Part shown: positions 61,201 to 64,000 of the stretch, one piece after another | How positions within the stretch are numbered: position 1 is the first letter of the stretch | Layout of the letters: each line of letters starts with the position of its first letter | Assembly: GCF_016894445.1 (NCBI RefSeq) | Contig: NZ_CP056775.1 | Span: 558,001 to 622,000, forward strand | DNA: 64,000 bases | Direction: 5' to 3' | DNA from: Dyadobacter sandarakinus | GTDB lineage: Bacteria; Bacteroidota; Bacteroidia; Cytophagales; Spirosomataceae | Made by a program: the position numbers and the translations under genes | The notes under the pieces: model-generated | Told to the model about the DNA's origin: nothing | What the model saw: only the letters and a program-made list of their open reading frames with translations | Databases searched by the model: none

Positions 61201-61560
61201 AGACAAAAAACGAGTACGCCCCTGCAGGCGCTGGTCGTGATGAACGATCCGCAATTTGTGGAAGCATCGCGGGTACTCGCTCAGCGTATGCTGAAACAGG
61301 GTAAAACCCCTGACGAGCAGATCATCTTTGCATTCACCGCACTGACCGGCCGCAGTCCCGATCAGGCAGAGCGCGATGCATTGAAGGAGCTGTACAACCA
61401 GGAGTACGAGGCATTCAGCCACGATCCGAAGCGCGTGAAGTCGGTACTGGCGACCGGGGAGTATCCGGTGGATAAAACGCTGAACCCTGCCCGGCTGGCT
61501 GCGGGTACCATTGTGGCAAGTACGGTAATGAATTTTGATGAATTTCTGATCAAGCGATAA
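58297..61560 (+). CDS. Cytochrome-c-like PSCyt1/DUF1549/LamG/DUF1553 (PSD1) lipoprotein
   Basis: 1087 residues from the ATG at 58297 (MLSSWFKYGLIVP...), eight codons inside the longest frame; the lipobox LLFSC lipidates Cys22. Order: PSCyt1 with haem motif CFACH (Cys57, Cys60, His61), DUF1549 (~130-340: RRVYLDLTGLPPTPEEVQ, TPWLDAARYADTHGY), a second CARCH motif (ECARCHDHKYDP), a LamG/concanavalin-like domain (~455-640: LIGHFTFDEPAGKVF, FSISIWLNL) and DUF1553 (~720-1080: RLGLAKWLLHEDHPLFSRV, VVMNDPQFVEASRVL). The family was first seen in Planctomycetes. The activity is unsettled; it is thought to act on polysaccharides or in electron transfer. The DUF1501 gene follows 11 bp later. Confidence 0.92.
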   Translation: MLSSWFKYGLIVPAAAFLLFSCDKKLDLPEDVAREMSAIAAPVDYTYDVKPILSDRCFACHGPDANHQKGDLRLDVARVAYGKEAESGLKAIKPGKPGSSELVRRILAADPDVVMPTPESHLSLTAREKALLIRWVEEGAVYKPHWAFTKATMPKLPEVKHKDWVKNDIDRFVLKKLEDKKISPSPEAARTTLLRRVYLDLTGLPPTPEEVQRYLADQSPDAYEKVVDKLLASPHFGEHMATPWLDAARYADTHGYQDDGLRTAWPFRDWVINAFNKNQPYDQFVTWQLAGDLLPHPTSEQLVATAFNRMHQQSQEGGIIPEEYRAAYVSDRVDTFGKTFLGITVECARCHDHKYDPISHKDYYSLYAFFNNNNENGQIPYNGEASPAITLPTPEAAEKLKFIHQNLAKEQAVLSTAASSAENRFRTWLSTAQVQPEKALPAGKASLIGHFTFDEPAGKVFRNLADPRQSATAEGDDSLSNTASRAGRVGKARYIYGENAVSFPDKFAFFERNQPFSISIWLNLHDPSVSGSLLHKSNGVMNGYRGWNVFREKDGTIRLTMSHVWPENAIEIQTLEPFPLNKWTQLGFSYDGLSKASGLKLYVNGRPARIVIHNDHLTESILFGKNKTNWYVDKLNIGRLSDQRTKNFEVDEFRIYNKPLTLLEMLGMYTLKDEVMSTLKVPAAQLKPDQLAALKDYYLTNLDPDHRQALTATRKLIGEETEIMDSQIDVMVMRERKFPRKTFILNRGAYDAPGKAVTMDTPDSFFKIPAGFPRNRLGLAKWLLHEDHPLFSRVTVNRFWMMYFGKGLVVSSDDFGNQGELPTHPELLDYLAATFRKTGWNVKAMQKLIVTSATYRQSSNAPQQLKEEDPDNRLYARGPSYRMSAEQIRDNALASSGLLTRRVGGKSAYPYQPAGLWEALATRNEVTYKQQHGDSLYRRSLYTIWKRSSPPPMMLNFDAAERHFCVTRRQKTSTPLQALVVMNDPQFVEASRVLAQRMLKQGKTPDEQIIFAFTALTGRSPDQAERDALKELYNQEYEAFSHDPKRVKSVLATGEYPVDKTLNPARLAAGTIVASTVMNFDEFLIKR

Positions 61561-61571
61561 CGATCCGGACG

Positions 61572-63050
61572 ATGAGCTTATATAAAGAACTGGAAAACCA
61601 CGTGCACGAGCAGCTGAGCCGGCGCAATTTTCTTTCCAAAACAAGTCTGGGTCTTGGCGCGGCGGCTATGTCGTCCCTGCTCGGAGCTGACCAGTCCCTG
61701 GCAAACAAGGCCGGACAAGCAGTACCCGAAGGTGCGTCCCTGCCGCTCGGTCATCCTCACTTCACTCCGAAGGCTAAGCGTGTGATTTATCTTTTTCAAA
61801 GCGGCGCCCCCTCGCAGCTCGAACTTTTTGACTACAAGCCCAAACTCGAAGCCATGTGGGGCGAAGACCTCCCTGAGTCCGTACGAAAGGGGCAGCGGCT
61901 GACCGGCATGACGGCGGGGCAAAGCAGCTTTCCGCTTGCGGCATCGCGCTACAAGTTCAACCGGTACGGTGAGCATGACATGATGATCAGCGAGCTGATG
62001 CCTTACACATCGGGTATTGTGAACGATGTTACGTTTATCCGCTCCATGTACACGGAGGCGATCAACCATGATCCGGCCGTAACTTTCTTCCAGACCGGCA
62101 GCCAGCAGGGCGGGCGGCCTTCGTGGGGCTCATGGATCAGCTACGGACTTGGTTCCGACAACAAGAACATGCCCTCGTTTGTAGTACTGCTTTCCAAAGG
62201 CCGGGCAGGGGACCAGCCACTATATGCCAAGTTATGGAGCAATGGATTTCTGCCATCCGTCCACCAGGGCGTAGTTTTCAGGTCGGGGCCTGACCCGGTT
62301 TTTTACCTCAACAATCCCGAGGGCATTGACCGCGGAAGTCGCAGGCGCATGCTGAACACGCTTGCCAAATTACAGCAGCGTCAGTTTGAAAAGATACTGG
62401 ACCCGGAAATCAACTACCGGATGTCGCAGTACGAAATGGCGTATCGTATGCAGACTGCCGTGCCCGAGACCATGGATATTTCCAAAGAGCCTGAATACAT
62501 ATTCGATCTGTACGGGGAAGAGTCCCGCAAGCCGGGAACATTTGCTGCCAACTGTCTGCTTGCGCGCAAGCTGATCGAGAAGGACGTGAAGTTTGTACAG
62601 TTGTATCACCAGGGCTGGGACCAGCACGGTAATCTGCCCAATGATATCAAGACGATGGCCAAAAGCGTGGACCAGGCGTCGGCGGCATTGATCACCGACC
62701 TCAAACAGCGCGGATTACTGGATGAAACGCTGGTGATATGGGGAGGGGAGTTTGGCCGGGGGGCATATTCCCAGGGCAAGCTCACGCGCGACAATTACGG
62801 CCGTGACCACCATCCCCGGAGCTTTACAATCTGGATGGCGGGAGCTGGAGTGAAAAAAGGCTTTGTATACGGGGAAACCGACGAGTTTGGCTATAACGTA
62901 GTCAAGGATCCGGTGCATGTGCACGATTTTCAGGCTACGGTCATGCACCTGCTCGGTGTGGACCACGAACAGCTGATCTTCAAACATCAGGGAAGAAGGT
63001 ACCGGCTTACCGACGTACACGGAAAAGTGGTAAAGCCGCTTCTGGTGTAG
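61572..63050 (+). CDS. DUF1501 sulfatase-like secreted protein
   Basis: 492 residues. RRNFLSKTSLGLGAAAMSSLL at residues ~17-37 is a twin-arginine-type signal. The body matches DUF1501 (PF07394), an alkaline-phosphatase-superfamily fold: VIYLFQSGAPSQLELFDYKPKL, FNRYGEHDMMISELMPY, SMYTEAINHDPAV, KFVQLYHQGWDQHGNL, LVIWGGEFGRG, DHHPRSFTIWMAGAGVKKGFVYGETDEFGY. The pairing with PSD1 11 bp upstream is the usual one in Planctomycetes and Bacteroidota and suggests a joint periplasmic role. Substrate is unknown. It is followed by a REP-type hairpin. Confidence 0.92.
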   Translation: MSLYKELENHVHEQLSRRNFLSKTSLGLGAAAMSSLLGADQSLANKAGQAVPEGASLPLGHPHFTPKAKRVIYLFQSGAPSQLELFDYKPKLEAMWGEDLPESVRKGQRLTGMTAGQSSFPLAASRYKFNRYGEHDMMISELMPYTSGIVNDVTFIRSMYTEAINHDPAVTFFQTGSQQGGRPSWGSWISYGLGSDNKNMPSFVVLLSKGRAGDQPLYAKLWSNGFLPSVHQGVVFRSGPDPVFYLNNPEGIDRGSRRRMLNTLAKLQQRQFEKILDPEINYRMSQYEMAYRMQTAVPETMDISKEPEYIFDLYGEESRKPGTFAANCLLARKLIEKDVKFVQLYHQGWDQHGNLPNDIKTMAKSVDQASAALITDLKQRGLLDETLVIWGGEFGRGAYSQGKLTRDNYGRDHHPRSFTIWMAGAGVKKGFVYGETDEFGYNVVKDPVHVHDFQATVMHLLGVDHEQLIFKHQGRRYRLTDVHGKVVKPLLV

Positions 63051-63071
63051 GGTTATTGCCGGAGGGAAGTT

Positions 63072-63135
63072 TGCCCTTCAACTGTGCTCAGGGTGACAAG
63101 GATAGTCTTGTCGCCCTAAGCGCAGTTGAAGGGCA
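63072..63135. repeat. Diverged REP doublet hairpin after the DUF1501 gene
   Basis: 29-base arms around GATAGT: TGCCCTTCAACTGTGCTCAG... pairs with its inverted copy with three differences, all wobble-compatible. It is a diverged form of the element near 52-54 kb and probably ends the PSD1/DUF1501 transcript. Confidence 0.75.
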
Positions 63136-63177
63136 TTTTCGTTTTTTCAAGAAAAATAAAAAAAGTTCAAAGCACGG

Positions 63178-63209
63178 TTTGATAATTCGGTTTTATTAAC
63201 CTTACTTTG
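63178..63209 (+). promoter_or_regulatory. Predicted promoter of the Cys-rich leader
   Basis: TTTG (63178-63181) is followed after 21 nt by TACTTTG (63203-63209), one base short of TAnnTTTG. A dyad GTCTAT-CAAATTT-ATAGAC (63209-63227) sits at the expected transcription start and could be an operator. Confidence 0.45.
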
Positions 63210-63225
63210 TCTATCAAATTTATAG

Positions 63226-63255
63226 ACTATGGCTTTGAACCACCCTTGTGCCATA
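63226..63255 (+). promoter_or_regulatory. Hairpin over the first possible start of the leader peptide
   Basis: CTATGGC (63226-63232) pairs with GCCATAG (63249-63255). It hides the in-frame ATG at 63229, leaving the ATG at 63280 open. Confidence 0.4.
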
Positions 63256-63279
63256 GGAAACCTAAATAATCACTCGTTT

Positions 63280-63375
63280 ATGAAAGCGAATGTTTTACGC
63301 GTTTCTGTTTTGTCTTCGGCAAACAAGGGGGTCACATCATGCATGCCCATGCAAGGTTGCTGTTGCAGCTGCTGA
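63280..63375 (+). CDS. Cysteine-rich micro-peptide (candidate regulatory leader)
   Basis: A 31-codon frame reads MKANVLRVSVLSS, then ANKGVTSCMPMQG, then CCCSC and a stop: five Cys in the last eleven residues. The frame extends back to an ATG at 63229 (48 codons), but that start lies inside a hairpin. Clustered Cys codons just before a stop, followed by hairpins (GCTGCC/GGCAGC at 63429-63444; GGTTG/CAACC at 63472-63489; GGATAT/ATATCC near 63509-63525), fit an attenuator that senses cysteine or metal supply. This is inference. I recall no named family. Confidence 0.45.
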   Translation: MKANVLRVSVLSSANKGVTSCMPMQGCCCSC

Positions 63376-63546
63376 TCTCCACTGATTTCGTCCATCCATT
63401 TTTACGTACCGGAAATATTCCCGGGCAGGCTGCCGTAAGGCAGCAGTGCTGACAGGAAGCTGATTTTCGGTGGTTGTCAATCGGCAACCTGCCGGCATGC
63501 TGTCCAGGGGATATTTCCGATATCCATCTCCCAAAACCGTTTCGCT

Positions 63547-63666
63547 ATGACATCGGCTGACTTCGTCCTTTTGGCCAAGAAGATAGCAGTAGGCATCCTG
63601 CTGACCCTTGTTCCCTTCGCATTGATCGCCGGCGGTATCTGGCTGGCCTACCGTTTCATCAGTTGA
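63547..63666 (+). CDS. Single-pass membrane micro-protein (39 residues)
   Basis: A 39-codon frame: MTSADFVLLAKKIAVGIL, then LTLVPFALIAGGIWLAYRFIS. One or two hydrophobic segments follow a short soluble N-terminus. It lies 19 bases before the sterol-desaturase-like gene and in the same direction, so it may be co-transcribed. No homologue is recalled. Translation is plausible from frame, spacing and composition. Confidence 0.45.
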   Translation: MTSADFVLLAKKIAVGILLTLVPFALIAGGIWLAYRFIS

Positions 63667-63685
63667 CTACCTTAACATCCATTCT

Positions 63686-64000
63686 ATGAAAGTTGACCAA
63701 GCGCTTGCCCGAAAAATCACCAGGGATGCCAGCCTGAGCATACTGCTTTACCTGGCACCCATTGTTCTGATGTTTACTGCATTTTACCTCACCGGCTACA
63801 AGCCCTGGCAGGGTGGGGGAGGAGTACCCTTCCGCGTACCGGGGTTTCTGGAAGATGTGTTCAAAAACCTGAGCTCATGGGGGCTGCCGGTTATTGTACT
63901 GGTGATCGGAGTGGCCGAATTTGCTGCCGGGCTTTATGAAAACAAATGGAACAAGAATGAGCGCATGCTCGATATCACCTGTTTTGTGGTGCCCAAGATC
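63686..64000 (+). CDS. Sterol desaturase/fatty acid hydroxylase-like membrane protein (5' part)
   Basis: The first 105 codons are present; the gene runs off the right edge. The sequence has two membrane segments (ILLYLAPIVLMFTAFYLTGY and GLPVIVLVIGVAEFAAGLY) and ends in ENKWNKNERMLDITCFVVPKI, which I recognise as the N-terminal part of a family of sterol-desaturase-like proteins in Bacteroidota. The His clusters that bind the di-iron centre would lie beyond the window, so the call stays tentative. Confidence 0.5.
   Translation, partial: MKVDQALARKITRDASLSILLYLAPIVLMFTAFYLTGYKPWQGGGGVPFRVPGFLEDVFKNLSSWGLPVIVLVIGVAEFAAGLYENKWNKNERMLDITCFVVPKI

Overview
The window reads as chromosomal DNA of a Bacteroidota bacterium, most likely order Cytophagales, family Spirosomaceae, with Dyadobacter as my best guess. 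The signs are a SusC/SusD pair, several TonB-dependent receptors with carboxypeptidase-like N-termini, MacB/FtsX-type permeases without an adjacent ATPase, planctomycete-type cytochrome (PSD1)/DUF1501 genes, and promoters of the Bacteroidota type (TTTG about 19-21 nt before TAnnTTTG). The genus call rests on remembered family resemblance, not on a search. I see no tRNA, rRNA, CRISPR array, complete insertion sequence or phage.

Layout. 1-7.2 kb: 5' end of a secreted phospholipase C, a stress protein, Mn-catalase, a very large double-kinase sensor and a GNAT acetyltransferase. 7.2-12.5 kb (minus): an outer-membrane barrel, a GH106-like glycosidase and a dienelactone hydrolase. 12.8-24.6 kb: housekeeping and stress genes (three small VOC proteins, a PAS-rich kinase, a Zn alcohol/formaldehyde dehydrogenase, a YihY/BrkB membrane protein whose 3' end is frameshifted, an MpaB-type oxygenase, a PH-domain protein, barrels, DUF72). 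24.7-31.5 kb (minus): two FtsX-type permeases, an esterase and a TetR regulator. 31.7-34.4 kb: a glycosyltransferase, YceI behind a striking 54-bp palindrome, and a possible ribbon-helix-helix protein. 34.6-38.5 kb: a TonB receptor with a beta-propeller phytase.

38.5-43.8 kb (minus) is the most interesting locus: five secreted or outer-membrane proteins in one tight operon behind a near-consensus promoter. Two are homologous beta-rich subunits, one is a small third subunit, one is an Ig-like chaperone-like protein and one is a 902-residue usher-like barrel. I read it as a chaperone-usher-like surface-fibre system of Bacteroidota, by inference from architecture.

44-58 kb: a phosphodiesterase/alkaline phosphatase fusion, a 34-residue membrane protein, an SRPBCC protein, SusC/SusD, a 479-bp tandem duplication of the susD 3' end, repeat arrays, an NPP-type phosphodiesterase and an Oar-like receptor. 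58.3-64 kb: PSD1 and DUF1501 genes, then a leader encoding a cysteine-rich mini-peptide, a 39-residue membrane peptide and the start of a sterol-desaturase-like gene.

Phospholipase C, phytase plus receptor, the phosphodiesterase/phosphatase fusion and the NPP enzyme next to a receptor together suggest strong capacity to take phosphorus from organic phosphate esters. A 25-bp palindromic element (core AGTCGAAGGG) recurs about 12 times between 51.9 and 63.2 kb, both as inverted doublets and as a tandem array.
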